Notes: a model not told the origin generated them from the letters alone. DNA of 64,000 nucleotides from an uncultured Carboxylicivirga sp. (GCA_947503525.1 CANNEA010000003.1:806001-870000); one strand, 5' to 3'; shown: positions 25,256 to 34,996, counted from the first letter of the stretch. Program-made: numbers and translations.

Positions 25256-26261
25256 AAAATTCTTTCAATACCTTTTTAAATCTCGCCACTGTTTCTTTTA
25301 GGCCTAACTTAGACTCCCCACCGGCAGCATTATAATGCCCACCACCATTAAAATAAGTTTCGCTGAATTTATTCGCCGGGAATCCGTCTCTAGATCGAAA
25401 TGATATTTTTACCACATTATTTTTTTCAACAAACATGGCTGAAACCTGCACGCCTTCAATCCACAGGGCTTGATTAACAAATCCTTCTGTATCACCTGGT
25501 TTATAATTAAACTGCCTAAGTTCTTCCTTGCTTAAATCAATATATGCTGCTCGCTGCTCAGGTAAACGCTGCATTTTAACGCCTAGCGAATGGCCCAGCA
25601 AACGCATTCGGTCGAAGGAATTATTGTGAAATAATAAATGATGAATCCGTTCTTTATCAATCCCCATTCCTAACAACTCAGCCACAATAAAATAGGTTTC
25701 CGGCCTGCTTGAATTGTAATTTAAAGAGCCCGTATCAGTCATTATCCCAGCATAAATGCATTCTGCCGCTTCCTTTGTCACATATCTTTTAAATCCGGCT
25801 TGATCAAGCACATGAAATAAAAGTTCACATGTAGAAGATGCATCAGGAACACTTATTTGTACTTCTGCAGTATTCGCATCGGGATAGGGATGATGATCGA
25901 TCATTATCCTTGGTGTTTCGTCTTCCTCAAAAAAGGCTTGCATATGCTTAATCCTCGATAAAGCATTGAAATCAACAAAAATAACCAAACCGGCATCCTT
26001 TATTAATTGACTGGCTACTTTTTGCTGCTTGTCAAAAATGAGTACATCTTCAACCCCATGCATCCAGTTTAAAAAATCAGGAAACTCATTTGGAGAAATT
26101 ACACTAACGTCTTTCCCCATTGCTTTTAAAGTATGGCAAAGTCCAAGCGCAGAACCCAAAGCATCTCCATCCGGATTGTTATGCGGAACAATTACAAGCT
26201 TTTGTGTGTTGTTTACGTAGGATTTGAAAAAATCTATCTGTGATTGATCACTAATATTCAT
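25236..26261 (-). CDS. DHH/DHHA1 phosphoesterase, NrnA-like nanoRNase/pAp phosphatase
   Basis: 341 aa from ATG 26261. A longer frame to a TTG at 26285 is rejected because that TTG forms part of the promoter -7 box. Motifs: HNNPDGDALGSALGL (motif I), VDFNA (motif II), IDHHPYPD (DHH motif III), and the C-terminal DHHA1 substrate motif FNGGGHYNAAGG. Members remove 2-5-nt RNAs and dephosphorylate 3'-phosphoadenosine 5'-phosphate using two metal ions. The gene heads an operon with the FKBP and DUF4827-like lipoproteins and is divergent from ndk. Confidence 0.9.
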   Translation of the reverse strand: MNISDQSQIDFFKSYVNNTQKLVIVPHNNPDGDALGSALGLCHTLKAMGKDVSVISPNEFPDFLNWMHGVEDVLIFDKQQKVASQLIKDAGLVIFVDFNALSRIKHMQAFFEEDETPRIMIDHHPYPDANTAEVQISVPDASSTCELLFHVLDQAGFKRYVTKEAAECIYAGIMTDTGSLNYNSSRPETYFIVAELLGMGIDKERIHHLLFHNNSFDRMRLLGHSLGVKMQRLPEQRAAYIDLSKEELRQFNYKPGDTEGFVNQALWIEGVQVSAMFVEKNNVVKISFRSRDGFPANKFSETYFNGGGHYNAAGGESKLGLKETVARFKKVLKEFCDEHAY

Positions 26262-26282
26262 CTGTTGTGCTATCTTAGATTG

Positions 26283-26312
26283 CAAATATAGAATAAAAGG
26301 GAGGATTACAAG
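26283..26312 (-). promoter_or_regulatory. Bacteroidota-type promoter of the DHH operon
   Basis: On the minus strand the -7 element TATATTTG (26290-26283) matches TAnnTTTG exactly. A CTTG (26312-26309) stands about 18 bases upstream in place of the TTTG -33 element. The predicted start leaves a leader of roughly 15 bases before ATG 26261. Confidence 0.55.
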
Positions 26313-26363
26313 AAAGAGCTAATAATTTAAAATTTTAACCACACATTAAAATATTCTACTGGA

Positions 26364-26795
26364 ATGGCAGGAATAAAAACACTTACAATGATTAAGCCGG
26401 GTGCGGTGCATAACCGCCACATTGGTGCTATTTTGAATATGATTGAAGAAGCTGGATTTCGCATATCAGCTATTAAATCTTTAAAACTATCGCGTGAAGA
26501 TGCCGAAGAATTCTATGCTGAGCATCGGGAGCGTCCTTTTTTTAACGACTTGGTTGAGTTTATGTCATCAGGACCAATAGTAGCTGCAATCTTATTGAAA
26601 GACAATGCTGTTGTTGATTTTAGAAAGCTAATCGGAAGTACAGATCCTGAGGAAGCAGAAGAAGGGACTATTCGTAAACTGTTTGCGGCAAGTAAATCCA
26701 AAAACGCCATACATGGCTCGGATAGTGACGAGAGCGCTGAACGCGAATCGACATTCTTTTTCAGTAAAAAGGAATGGTTAGAAAGAGAGCCTTAA
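26364..26795 (+). CDS. ndk: Nucleoside diphosphate kinase
   Basis: 143 aa. The catalytic histidine H117 lies in [15 protein letters not shown], the family signature, and the N-terminus [20 protein letters not shown] is typical. It transfers the gamma phosphate between nucleoside triphosphates and diphosphates through a phosphohistidine and balances NTP pools in the cytoplasm. Single gene with its own terminator; divergent from the DHH gene. Confidence 0.97.
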   Translation: MAGIKTLTMIKPGAVHNRHIGAILNMIEEAGFRISAIKSLKLSREDAEEFYAEHRERPFFNDLVEFMSSGPIVAAILLKDNAVVDFRKLIGSTDPEEAEEGTIRKLFAASKSKNAIHGSDSDESAERESTFFFSKKEWLEREP

Positions 26796-26817
26796 ACATA
26801 TATACACGATGATAGAA

Positions 26818-26844
26818 ACCGTCGGCGAGCCGGCGGTTTTTTTT
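26818..26844 (+). terminator. Terminator after ndk
   Basis: ACCGTCGGC pairs with GCCGGCGGT (one G-U pair) around GA, followed by a run of ten T residues. It ends at the stop of the convergent DUF721 gene. Confidence 0.9.
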
Positions 26845-27135
26845 TTATTTTAAAACAATCTCCTGAACTATATTTTCACCAACGGCCTGGTTTAAGTTGG
26901 CTATTATTTTATCCTTCCACATCAAAAGTTCATTTCGGATCACGCTTGAAGTCAATTCTACATATAAAGTACCATTATACATATATATACGTCGAGTTGA
27001 CTTCGCTACAGCAGGCCCAAGAATCTTTTCCCATGAGCTAACAGCTCTGTTTTCAAGTAAGCCTGTATTAAGGTTCTTTTCTTTAATATAATCTTTTAAA
27101 ATATCGCTTATGGGCTGAACTGCTTTTCTTTTCAT
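26845..27135 (-). CDS. DUF721/DciA-like protein
   Basis: 96 aa. The pattern WEKILGPAVAKSTRRIYMYNGTLYVELTSSVIRNELLMWKDKIIANLN matches the DUF721 domain (W..ivG..ia..t.......g.L.v.v.s..w...L). The longer proteins with this domain include DciA, which helps load the DnaB helicase. Its place directly downstream of recF on the same strand is conserved in many Bacteroidota and supports a DNA-replication role. Confidence 0.85.
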   Translation of the reverse strand: MKRKAVQPISDILKDYIKEKNLNTGLLENRAVSSWEKILGPAVAKSTRRIYMYNGTLYVELTSSVIRNELLMWKDKIIANLNQAVGENIVQEIVLK

Positions 27136-27200
27136 TTTGTAAGCTTTATACTTTAGTAATGGGAAGTGGTCGTTTAAATACTATGGTTAGTAATCTTAGT

Positions 27201-28307
27201 TTAGTCCATCTCTTGCACTCCACCATGTTCAACATTTAGCATTTTAAAATCCTTACCTGTTGTTTTAATGATTTCCAGAAGATATTCTGCTTTAGTATGC
27301 GTGATAAATATTTGATTAAACACATCTTCACTAACCAGTTGAAGCAATTGGCTGCTTCGCTGATCGTCGAGTTTATCAAAGATATCATCCAGAAGCAAAA
27401 TTGGTTTTATCCCATTGTGCCGATGAACAAACTCGTACTGAGCCAGTTTGAGAGCGATAAGAAAGGTTTTCTTTTGACCTTGAGAAGCCATCTTTTTAAT
27501 GGGATAAGCCGACAATAACATATCCAGATCATCCTTGTGAATACCTTTTGTGGTATAGCCAATGGCTAAATCCCGACTTCTATTCTCCTTAAGCTGATCA
27601 ATTAATTTCCCGTCTTGTAAATGCGATCGATATTCCAGATTAATAGCCTCATTACCAACAGAAATGTAAGCATAGTATTTCTGAAACACAGGAATAAGTT
27701 CTTTTATAAAGGCTTCGCGTTTTTCAAATATTTTATGCCCCAATCCGGATAACTGTTCATCCCATAATTGCAACATCGACATATCGCGACTGCCACTTTC
27801 CCGCATCTGCTTTAAGCTTGCATTACGTTGCAATAAAGAGCGATTATAACGCATTAAATCATCTAAATACGGTTTATCGTATTGGGCAATAACACCATCG
27901 ATATATTTCCTACGCAGATCACTGCCATCATTAATCAATTGCTCATCCGAAGGAGATATCATAACCAAAGGAAGAAAACCAATGTGTTCAGCTAACTTTC
28001 CATACTCCTTCTTGTTGCGTTTAAAGTGCTTTTTTTGCCCTTTTTTTAAACCACAATAAATTTGCTCATCCTCCTCCAGTCTGTTATATTGACCTTGTAC
28101 AACAAAAAACTCCTGATCGTGCAAAATATTTAAACTATCAACCGAATTAAAATAGCTCTTGCAAAACGACATATAGTAAATGGCATCCAGTACATTGGTT
28201 TTTCCTGCGCCATTGTGGCCGACCAAACAATTTATCCCCTTGGAGAATTGAATGTCGGCCTGAGCTATATTTTTAAAATTAACAAGGTTTAGATGCTTGA
28301 TGTACAT
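27201..28307 (-). CDS. recF: DNA replication and repair protein RecF
   Basis: The frame opens at 28349, but MYIKHLNLVNFKNIAQADIQF at 28307 is the standard RecF start, giving 368 aa. Walker A GHNGAGKTNVLDAIYYMS lies at residues 30-47. The C-terminal signature QGQKKTFLIALKLAQYEF and Walker B PILLLDDIFDKLD are present. RecF is an SMC-like ATPase that loads RecA at single-strand gaps with RecO and RecR. Divergent from the TPR gene at 28471 and upstream of the DUF721 gene. Confidence 0.95.
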   Translation of the reverse strand: MYIKHLNLVNFKNIAQADIQFSKGINCLVGHNGAGKTNVLDAIYYMSFCKSYFNSVDSLNILHDQEFFVVQGQYNRLEEDEQIYCGLKKGQKKHFKRNKKEYGKLAEHIGFLPLVMISPSDEQLINDGSDLRRKYIDGVIAQYDKPYLDDLMRYNRSLLQRNASLKQMRESGSRDMSMLQLWDEQLSGLGHKIFEKREAFIKELIPVFQKYYAYISVGNEAINLEYRSHLQDGKLIDQLKENRSRDLAIGYTTKGIHKDDLDMLLSAYPIKKMASQGQKKTFLIALKLAQYEFVHRHNGIKPILLLDDIFDKLDDQRSSQLLQLVSEDVFNQIFITHTKAEYLLEIIKTTGKDFKMLNVEHGGVQEMD

Positions 28308-28470
28308 AAACTCAAATTTTGTACAAAAGTAGTGATAGCAGCCGATCAACCATCATTTTTTAGGCTTTGTGTTAATAAATTTTTTATCACGCCTTTAAAA
28401 TAAGGTAATCCGCCTTTTGTATTTTTAGTAAAACAATTACATTTGCGTTTCGAATAAAATAAACACAAAT

Positions 28471-29157
28471 ATGTCAAAGCAACAAAAAGGGGCACATACA
28501 GAAGACAATTTAGAGCAAGTTGAAAGCGCGTTGAGTAAAACCGAGCACTTTATTGAAGAAAACCAAAATAAATTAACCATGATTGCATTGGTGGTTATTG
28601 CTTTGGTTGCCGGTTATTGGGGATTAAAGAAATTTTATTTCCAGCCACTTGAAGACGAAGCCCAAAAACAGGTATTCTATGCCCAGCAATATTTTGAGCA
28701 AGATAGTTTCAAATTAGCTTTAAATGGTGATGGTATCAATCTTGGTTTCATCGAAATTAAAGAAGAATTTGGTTCAACTAAAGCTGGTAAGTTATCTTCA
28801 TATTACGCTGGAGTAGCTAACCTTCATTTAGGTAACTATGAAGAAGCGGTTGATTATCTGAGTAGCTTTTCAACTTCTGATGAAATGATTGCAGCCACCG
28901 CAGCAGGTGCGATGGGTGATGCTTATTCAGAACTGGGTAATGTAGATAAAGCAATTAGTCAATATAAGAAGGCTTGTTCATATAACAATGACTTAACTAC
29001 ACCATTGTATTTGATGAAATTAGGTATTGCTTATGAAACAGCAAATAACAATGCTGAAGCAGTAAAGGCCTACAAAACCATCAAGGAACAATACAAAACT
29101 TCGTCAGAAGCACGTCAGATTGACAAATACCTTACAAGAGCGGAACTTAAGCTTTAA
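28471..29157 (+). CDS. Membrane-anchored TPR protein (YfgM-like)
   Basis: 228 aa. Residues 1-35 are a soluble helix (EDNLEQVESALSKTEHFIEENQNKL), 36-52 a membrane span (MIALVVIALVAGYWGLK), and the rest periplasmic TPR-like repeats (AGKLSSYYAGVANLHLGNYEEAVDYLSSF and AGAMGDAYSELGNVDKAISQYKKA). Related proteins bind the Sec translocon or cell-division machinery. It precedes ribH, a common neighbour pair in this phylum, with a short gap. Confidence 0.85.
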   Translation: MSKQQKGAHTEDNLEQVESALSKTEHFIEENQNKLTMIALVVIALVAGYWGLKKFYFQPLEDEAQKQVFYAQQYFEQDSFKLALNGDGINLGFIEIKEEFGSTKAGKLSSYYAGVANLHLGNYEEAVDYLSSFSTSDEMIAATAAGAMGDAYSELGNVDKAISQYKKACSYNNDLTTPLYLMKLGIAYETANNNAEAVKAYKTIKEQYKTSSEARQIDKYLTRAELKL

Positions 29158-29238
29158 TTAGTAAGATTAACGATATTTCGAAGAGCTTGTCTTGATTCTA
29201 TGGACAAGCTCTTTTATTTTTGCACAAAAACTGGAAAC

Positions 29239-29733
29239 ATGGCTACAAGTTTAAAAAATCTATCGGATTATAATATTGAGGATGTACCATCGGCTTCATC
29301 CATGAAATTTGGCATTGTTGTTTCGGAATGGAACACTGAAATTACAGAAGCTTTATATCAAGGAGCGTATGATACGCTTATTAAGCATGGTGCTTCAGAA
29401 GATAATATCATTAAAAAATATGTTCCGGGAAGTTTCGAATTAACTGCAGGAGCCAAATACTTGGTTGAAATGACTGATGTAGATGCAGTAATCTGCCTTG
29501 GTTGTGTTATTCAAGGAGATACTCCACATTTCGATTTTGTTTGCCATGGCGTTACACAGGGCATCACACAATTGAATGTAAATTACTCCATCCCTTTTAT
29601 ATTTGGTCTCTTAACCACCCTGGATCAGCAACAAGCACTTGATCGTGCAGGTGGAAAACATGGGAATAAAGGTGATGAGGGTGCTATTACGGCCATTAAA
29701 ATGGTTCACTTAGCCCAATCACTTAAAAACTAA
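29239..29733 (+). CDS. ribH: 6,7-dimethyl-8-ribityllumazine synthase
   Basis: The frame extends to ATG 29200, but [18 protein letters not shown] at 29239 is the natural start (164 aa). Family motifs: [20 protein letters not shown] (substrate loop), VPGSFEL, and [26 protein letters not shown], with the catalytic histidine. The enzyme condenses ribitylaminouracil with dihydroxybutanone phosphate in riboflavin synthesis and forms 60-mer or pentamer shells. No FMN riboswitch is apparent upstream. It overlaps the convergent gene at 29719 by 15 bases. Confidence 0.95.
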   Translation: MATSLKNLSDYNIEDVPSASSMKFGIVVSEWNTEITEALYQGAYDTLIKHGASEDNIIKKYVPGSFELTAGAKYLVEMTDVDAVICLGCVIQGDTPHFDFVCHGVTQGITQLNVNYSIPFIFGLLTTLDQQQALDRAGGKHGNKGDEGAITAIKMVHLAQSLKN

Positions 29734-30114
29734 ATAATCGCTTAAAACGATGTTGAGCACCTTATCTGTCTGATTCAAGGTGCTTTTTTTTAGCTTTTCA
29801 CGAACCAAGATAAGTTGAGTTGTATTTTTCAAAACAGATTTTCCAATCTCGACGAATACTTTTCTTAACTGAGTTCCTTGCTCTAATAATTGTCGACTTT
29901 GACTTACAACGGTTTCAAGAAAATATTGATGTACTTCAATAATTCGTTCTTTAGTTTGCACTATTGAACTTTCCAATCTTTCACAAATATACTCCACAGA
30001 AATCGACTCTTCTTCTTGTTCATTGGCTTGTACATAAAAATACATTGGGTCGAAAAATAAGAGCATAAACCATTCGGCTAATTGCTCAACTTTACTTAAA
30101 TAAATTGGTTTCAT
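29719..30114 (-). CDS. Unrecognised 131-aa helical protein
   Basis: I recognise no family. The N-terminus [36 protein letters not shown] is followed by three or four long amphipathic helices without Cys or His clusters, suggesting a small helical bundle or coiled-coil adaptor. The start is the ATG at 30114, directly beside the first of four AACTTAAT repeats in the divergent spacer. Its divergent neighbour at 30337 is likewise unrecognised; shared regulation is likely. Confidence 0.6.
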   Translation of the reverse strand: MKPIYLSKVEQLAEWFMLLFFDPMYFYVQANEQEEESISVEYICERLESSIVQTKERIIEVHQYFLETVVSQSRQLLEQGTQLRKVFVEIGKSVLKNTTQLILVREKLKKSTLNQTDKVLNIVLSDYLVFK

Positions 30115-30336
30115 AACTTAATATTTGGGTAAATTAACTTAATCAACATTAGATATTCACTTCTTCCATCATAAATTTCTATGCAATATTACATTGATAT
30201 TGTGCTTTTTATAAATATATTAAGTAACTTTTAAGCTGAATATTTTAACTTAATAAACAATTAAGCATTTACGACAACTTAATTATTTGCTTAATTTTAT
30301 TACTTTTACTTACTTAAATTAATTGTTCTATTCCCA
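30115..30336. promoter_or_regulatory. Divergent spacer with four AACTTAAT repeats
   Basis: AACTTAAT occurs at 30115-30122, 30136-30143, 30247-30254 and 30276-30283, all in the same orientation. A 9-bp inverted repeat AATTAAGCA (30259-30267) and TGCTTAATT (30288-30296) surrounds the last copy. The density of an identical 8-mer is above expectation even for AT-rich DNA and suggests binding sites for a regulator of the two divergent genes. Confidence 0.5.
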
Positions 30337-31497
30337 GTGTCAAATAAGGAACATACATACGGATCAGCCACCCAGAGTGCCTTGCATTTACTTAAGCAAT
30401 GGAAGGTATTTATGGATGGAATAGATCGAATCTATGCTTTTTGGGGCACGCCTTCCAATCCGCAAAGTATACAGGGTATCGATTGGCAGAAAAATCGCTA
30501 TAAAGAGGAAGAATTACTTTCAATAGATAATGGACTGATTAATAACTTGCAGCGAAGTACTGCTAAAACTAAAACTGCCCAATGGTTACAACCATCCAGT
30601 TTACCATTTGCCACAGAAGATGAAAAGGTAATTGGACAATTGGATTTATTTAGTGAATCCAACTATCTGGTTCTTCATATTCAAACACCATTAGATGAAA
30701 CCGGTAACTTAGCCTGGTACTATTTATTTTTTCGGGATGACAAAAGCAATTTCGGAATAATGGGATATCATGAAGTCTTAAGCACATCTGAGAAGGCGAT
30801 TATTGGTCGCTTAGCAAATAACTACGCAAACGCCAGTCTCAATAGCTATAATGAAATGAAATTGGCCAATGGTCGTTTAAAAGAAAATACACAAAAGTTA
30901 CTCATAACCAAGCATAAGGAAGTAGAATGTCTGAATGCGGATTTGAAGAATTGGAAAAACCTTTGGTTAGATAGATATCTAGTTCAAATAAGCCAAAGAG
31001 ACGGCCTACATTATGTTATATCCGAAAAAAGTAAAGAAATCCTATTTTCCAATTGTCATAATCTTGAACAGCTGGAAAAAAGCATTATCAAAAGTTTTGT
31101 TTACATTTGTGAACTTTACGAATTTGAACAAGGCGATGATGTGGAATTAAATCCTGCCTATGTACAGATAGAAGCTATAGTAGAAATCAAACAAGATGAA
31201 ATATTAAACCCTGTAATAACTCGCATAAGTAAGACAATGCTATTGCTTGATCGATTGGAAGCCGCTGCTGAAAAGGTATTGGAAGAAGGCATTAAACTCA
31301 CCAGTGCTGAAGTCGGTAAAAATATGGATAAGGCCATTACAGCGCCAGCCATAAGTGATGCTTTAAAGAAAAATAAAGTCCGAATCCTTCAACTTTTTGC
31401 TGAACATCCGGCCAATTGGCCCACCATTCGAAGACAATTTAAGCCCGTTGTTAACTTAAATGAGAAAAATAAGCACGAGGTAAATTCCACATCATAA
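30337..31497 (+). CDS. Unrecognised 386-aa protein with a winged-helix-like C-terminus
   Basis: The start is a GTG (MSNKEHTYGSATQSALHLLKQW), as no upstream ATG fits. The N-terminal half is a mixed alpha/beta domain (YLVLHIQTPLDETGNLAWYYLFFRDD), the middle is a long helical coiled coil (LANGRLKENTQKLLITKHKEVECLN), and the C-terminus (TSAEVGKNMDKAITAPAISDALKKNKVRILQLF, then PANWPTIRRQFKPV) has a helix-turn-helix-like rhythm with a conserved-looking WPxIRRxFKPV end. I do not know a function. It lies upstream of tRNA-Lys and divergent from another orphan. Confidence 0.65.
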   Translation: MSNKEHTYGSATQSALHLLKQWKVFMDGIDRIYAFWGTPSNPQSIQGIDWQKNRYKEEELLSIDNGLINNLQRSTAKTKTAQWLQPSSLPFATEDEKVIGQLDLFSESNYLVLHIQTPLDETGNLAWYYLFFRDDKSNFGIMGYHEVLSTSEKAIIGRLANNYANASLNSYNEMKLANGRLKENTQKLLITKHKEVECLNADLKNWKNLWLDRYLVQISQRDGLHYVISEKSKEILFSNCHNLEQLEKSIIKSFVYICELYEFEQGDDVELNPAYVQIEAIVEIKQDEILNPVITRISKTMLLLDRLEAAAEKVLEEGIKLTSAEVGKNMDKAITAPAISDALKKNKVRILQLFAEHPANWPTIRRQFKPVVNLNEKNKHEVNSTS

Positions 31498-31597
31498 AGT
31501 GCTTATCATCTGTCTCAAAAAATAATATCACTTTTTTATCTTTTTCATTTGCTCAGTATATCCTATTCTTATATATTTGCAACCGCAAAAACAGGAT

Positions 31598-31673
31598 GAC
31601 TCAGTAGCTCAGCTGGTAGAGCAACGCCCTTTTAAGGCGTGGGTCCAGGGTTCGAATCCCTGCTGAGTCACCA
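31598..31673 (+). tRNA. tRNA-Lys (anticodon TTT)
   Basis: The cloverleaf is complete. The acceptor stem GACTCAG pairs with CTGAGTC, the D arm contains AGCTCAGCTGGTAGAGC, the anticodon arm ACGCC/GGCGT has loop CTTTTAA (anticodon TTT), the T arm has GGTTCGAATCC, and CCA is encoded at 31671-31673. It decodes AAA and AAG lysine codons. Confidence 0.97.
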
Positions 31674-31676
31674 ATA

Positions 31677-31705
31677 AAAGCTTCGGTATTTACCGGAGCT
31701 TTTTT
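31677..31705 (+). terminator. Terminator after tRNA-Lys
   Basis: AAAGCTTCGGT (31677-31687) pairs with ACCGGAGCTTT (31692-31702, one G-U pair) around ATTT, followed by T residues. It begins three bases after the encoded CCA. Confidence 0.9.
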
Positions 31706-32598
31706 CGTTTAATCCAATATCAATACATACGTTGACTAACAGTCAAGTGCTATGTTTTTTTACTTTCTTGTGTTAATATATCCTTACTTGCAGCCAGTTC
31801 GTCAGCTTAGTCACTCGACTTATGAATCTGGGGCAATTATTCCTCGAGCTGATCATTAATAGCCTTTGATAGCTTAGTATTGATATAAGCTTACAAATTA
31901 TTTTTTTTGTCACAAAACTCACTTTTTTTTAGGCCAGAAGGCTAGCCTTGATGCTCATATCCTAAAACTCGTAGGCGTTTACCTTCACGTGCTGCCTATA
32001 CTGTGGCATTTATAGCAATATTAATAGGTAACAGAGAAATTTAGAGCATTGTATTTATTAATTAGCGATTGTTTTTTTTTACGGGCATGGAATTGGATTA
32101 AGAAATGGATTCATAAGCCTTAATCCATCACTTGTTTTTTAGCCTACAGCTGTTCACTTGAAGACTATTGCTTCGAAGCTCACCTAGTAAAAGGATTAGA
32201 TCATATTTTGCTTATTCAATGCTTTGTAAGTACACCAGGATAATTGATGAATTCCCTTAATATGTCGTTTAAACCCGTGTTTACTATTGCTGTGGACGAA
32301 TTTTATTCATGAAGGAAATAATAAATGTACCATTTAGGAAAAGGTGATTTAAGACGAAACACTACTAACTATAGATAGTTTACATATGTAACCATGCAAA
32401 TAGCTCTGCAATTACCATTCATTCGCTTACTACAATATGGCCATCTAGGACTTAAGTTGCTATTTAAGTGACTTATGAGTACAGACTATTCAGATTAGTT
32501 CGTTTAGTAACGATCCCGTAAATTTTACCGATTTCCGAATCTAATAATACGGCACAAAAACATTAATTACATATGTAATATGCTTTATAAATAAAAAT
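31706..32598. other. Long gene-free spacer after tRNA-Lys
   Basis: About 890 bases with stop codons in all frames, no convincing tRNA, repeat array or recombinase remnant, and several T runs of 8-9. Composition is similar to the host. tRNA ends are common integration sites, so a decayed island is conceivable, but I see no copy of the tRNA 3' end and no gene fragment. Another spacer of similar kind lies at 35086-35933. Confidence 0.4.
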
Positions 32599-32621
32599 AG
32601 CCGAACTGAATCAGTCCGGCT
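32599..32621 (-). terminator. Terminator of the pyrK-pyrD operon
   Basis: AGCCGAACTG (32599-32608) and CAGTCCGGCT (32612-32621) pair with one G-U on the minus-strand transcript, followed there by ATTTTTATTT. It lies 27 bases after the pyrD stop. Confidence 0.8.
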
Positions 32622-32647
32622 AATCTTTTTAAGACAGCATTATATTT

Positions 32648-33559
32648 TTACACTTCCATGGCACCGACAAGGTCACTGGCCTTATCAAAACCATGCTCTT
32701 TACAATAATCTTCAATACCATGAACGATTTTTTCAGTCACCGTGGGATCAATAAAATTGGCAGTTCCAACCTGGATGGCAGAAGCACCGGCCAGCATAAA
32801 CTCAATTGCATCGTTTGTATTCATTATCCCACCCATACCTACAATAGGAATATTCAAGACTTGAGCAACCTGCCAAACCATGCGCAAGGCTACCGGCTTC
32901 ACTGCAGGTCCTGATAATCCACCTGTTATGGTCGATAATACCGGGCGTCGGGTTTTCGCATTAATGGCCATACCCAATAAGGTATTAATCAATGACACCG
33001 AATCAGCTCCGGAATCTTCGGCAGCCTTAGCGATCTCTGCAATGTTTGTTACATTGGGAGATAATTTAACCATTAAGTGCTTATCATATACCTTTCTAAC
33101 CGCTTCTATAACGGCTACAGCAGAAGGACAACTTGTACCAAATGCCATACCTCCTTCTTTCACATTCGGGCAGGATATATTTAATTCAATGCCTGGTATC
33201 TTCTCCAGATCATTTACCACTTTGGCCGTTTCAACGTATTCCTCAATGGTCGATCCTGATACGTTAACCAACATATGGGTATCATAGTCCTTAATACGAG
33301 GGTAAATATGATCTGCAAAGTAGTGTACACCTTTATTTTGAAGCCCAACTGCATTTAACATACCCTGAGGCGTTTCTGCCATTCGAGGGTAAAGATTGCC
33401 TTCACGATGGTTTAAGGTTGTTCCTTTCACCAATACACCACCCAAACAAGATATTTCAAAGAAATCCATAAATTCCTCGCCATAACCAAAGGTCCCCGAG
33501 GCCGTCATTACAGGGTTTTTAAGCGATAACCCGTTTAAATCTATCGTTAAATCTACCAT
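32648..33559 (-). CDS. pyrD: Dihydroorotate dehydrogenase B, catalytic subunit
   Basis: 303 aa, class 1B length. FMN-binding and catalytic motifs include [31 protein letters not shown] (with the catalytic cysteine), [29 protein letters not shown] and [31 protein letters not shown]. It oxidises dihydroorotate to orotate in pyrimidine synthesis, passing electrons to NAD through PyrK. The start overlaps the end of pyrK by 7 bases, so the two are translationally coupled. Confidence 0.95.
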   Translation of the reverse strand: MVDLTIDLNGLSLKNPVMTASGTFGYGEEFMDFFEISCLGGVLVKGTTLNHREGNLYPRMAETPQGMLNAVGLQNKGVHYFADHIYPRIKDYDTHMLVNVSGSTIEEYVETAKVVNDLEKIPGIELNISCPNVKEGGMAFGTSCPSAVAVIEAVRKVYDKHLMVKLSPNVTNIAEIAKAAEDSGADSVSLINTLLGMAINAKTRRPVLSTITGGLSGPAVKPVALRMVWQVAQVLNIPIVGMGGIMNTNDAIEFMLAGASAIQVGTANFIDPTVTEKIVHGIEDYCKEHGFDKASDLVGAMEV

Positions 33560-34323
33560 TTTAAATAAGTTGAATCAAATACAGGTCCATCAGTACATGT
33601 GCATTTATGACCATCTAAAGTTTCGGCTACACAACATAAACAAGCTCCAAAACCACAAGCCATATGATTTTCTAAGGATACCTGACAACGGATATCATGA
33701 TTACCGGCATATTTTGCTACCACTTTCATCATGGCTTCAGGTCCACAGGTATAAATCCAATCAATCTCAGGCGTATGTGTTTTAACCACTGGATGATGAA
33801 TGACATAACCCTTAGTTCCTGCAGATCCGTCCTCTGTTGTGGTATATACCTCGCCTAACTCTTTAAAGGCATCTAGTGCAATTAAACCATCCGACGATCG
33901 CGCACCTAGTAAAAAACGAGGTTCGATGCCGTTGGCCTTTAAACGGCGTCCCATAAATAACAATGGAGCAATACCACAACCTCCACCTACCAGCAAAACA
34001 CGTGGTTTATCAGGTAAAGCAAACCAGTTACCCAAAGGATAGACCAAATTGCAGTTGTCGCCTTCCTTTAATTTCCCCATTAATCGTGTACCTTCTCCAA
34101 TTTCCTGCACCAGAAGCAACATGGTGTTGTTTTCATAGTCGACATCATGAATGGATATAGGGCGACGTAAGAAGGTGTTGGGACCGTTATCTACACGAAC
34201 TTCAACAAATTGACCAGGCATCATTTCCGGCATTTTATCCGGATGCTTAAGTGTCAACACCAAATACTCGTGATTAAGGCGTTCATTTTTTATGACTTTA
34301 AAGTCATCTACATATTTCTTCAT
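33553..34323 (-). CDS. pyrK: Dihydroorotate dehydrogenase B, electron-transfer subunit
   Basis: 256 aa. The ferredoxin-reductase-like FAD domain has [10 protein letters not shown] (the RxxS/P FAD motif), and the NAD domain has [16 protein letters not shown] and [10 protein letters not shown]. The C-terminal 2Fe-2S cluster ligands are the cysteines of CGFGACLCC and the Cys about 13 residues later in GHKCTC. It moves electrons from PyrD's FMN to NAD via FAD and the cluster. First gene of the pyrK-pyrD operon. Confidence 0.95.
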   Translation of the reverse strand: MKKYVDDFKVIKNERLNHEYLVLTLKHPDKMPEMMPGQFVEVRVDNGPNTFLRRPISIHDVDYENNTMLLLVQEIGEGTRLMGKLKEGDNCNLVYPLGNWFALPDKPRVLLVGGGCGIAPLLFMGRRLKANGIEPRFLLGARSSDGLIALDAFKELGEVYTTTEDGSAGTKGYVIHHPVVKTHTPEIDWIYTCGPEAMMKVVAKYAGNHDIRCQVSLENHMACGFGACLCCVAETLDGHKCTCTDGPVFDSTYLKW

Positions 34324-34525
34324 TATCTAATATCTTGCAGTACAAGGGCCTGAAGCTTAAAGATCAGGCAAATTAAAGCAGTTTACTTTTGTAAACTCCA
34401 TAAAATCGCTGCAAATATACCAAAAAATCGTGATTTAAGTACCTATATATGGATGAACTGAAAGGATAAAAGTTGAACTAGTTATTGTACAATTTCAATT
34501 TGGGCTATTGCCATCTTCAAACGGC

Positions 34526-34969
34526 CTATTCTGGTTTATAATCAGAGAAAGATTTGTCCTTATAAAAGATCACTATTCGCTCAATATCCTTTGTGTCGGA
34601 TATCAGCTCCGTAACACTTGATTTTTGCGTTTTTTGAGCCAATTTCTGATACACTGGTGCATTTTCTTCACTGCTTGCCCTCGAACTTGATACTGGTGTT
34701 AATTTAGCTTCATTAGTTGCAGGAATTGACATTTGTTCTACCGTACCTTTAGTTGGTTTCCCCTTTAGCATAGGACCATTTCCGGTTATTAACCAATCAC
34801 CATTAATATGTGGAAACTGTTGAAGTAATTTATTTAGAAAATCTAACCCAGGTTTATTACGCCCCGACATAATATGAGATACACCAGAGCGCTGTACTCC
34901 GATTAGGTCGGCTAATTTAGATGGTGTAATGTTTTCGTGTTTAATAATGGCTTCTAAACGCTCTTTCAT
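34526..34969 (-). CDS. XRE-family helix-turn-helix regulator
   Basis: 147 aa. Residues 1-65 form an HTH_3 domain (MKERLEAIIKHENITPSKLADLIGVQRSGVSHIMSGRNKPGLDFLNKLLQQFPHINGDWLITG), a type widespread in Bacteroidota, where the W-L-x-x-G segment closes the domain. The remainder is a Ser/Thr/Lys-rich linker and a short C-terminal helix (IERIVIFYKDKSFSDYKP). Its upstream region holds a large inverted repeat, so autoregulation is likely. Targets are unknown. Confidence 0.88.
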   Translation of the reverse strand: MKERLEAIIKHENITPSKLADLIGVQRSGVSHIMSGRNKPGLDFLNKLLQQFPHINGDWLITGNGPMLKGKPTKGTVEQMSIPATNEAKLTPVSSSRASSEENAPVYQKLAQKTQKSSVTELISDTKDIERIVIFYKDKSFSDYKPE

Positions 34970-34996
34970 GACTATGTGCTTAATAGTAAACTGGTG

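Noticed and set aside
26262-26285. TTG start extending the DHH protein by eight residues
   Set aside because: The TTG is part of the TATATTTG promoter box; ATG 26261 is the better start.
29158-29238. FMN riboswitch upstream of ribH
   Set aside because: The spacer is too short and lacks the conserved FMN-aptamer segments.
31598-32598. tRNA-Lys as an integration site with a second attachment copy
   Set aside because: No repeat of the tRNA 3' end is seen in the following spacer.
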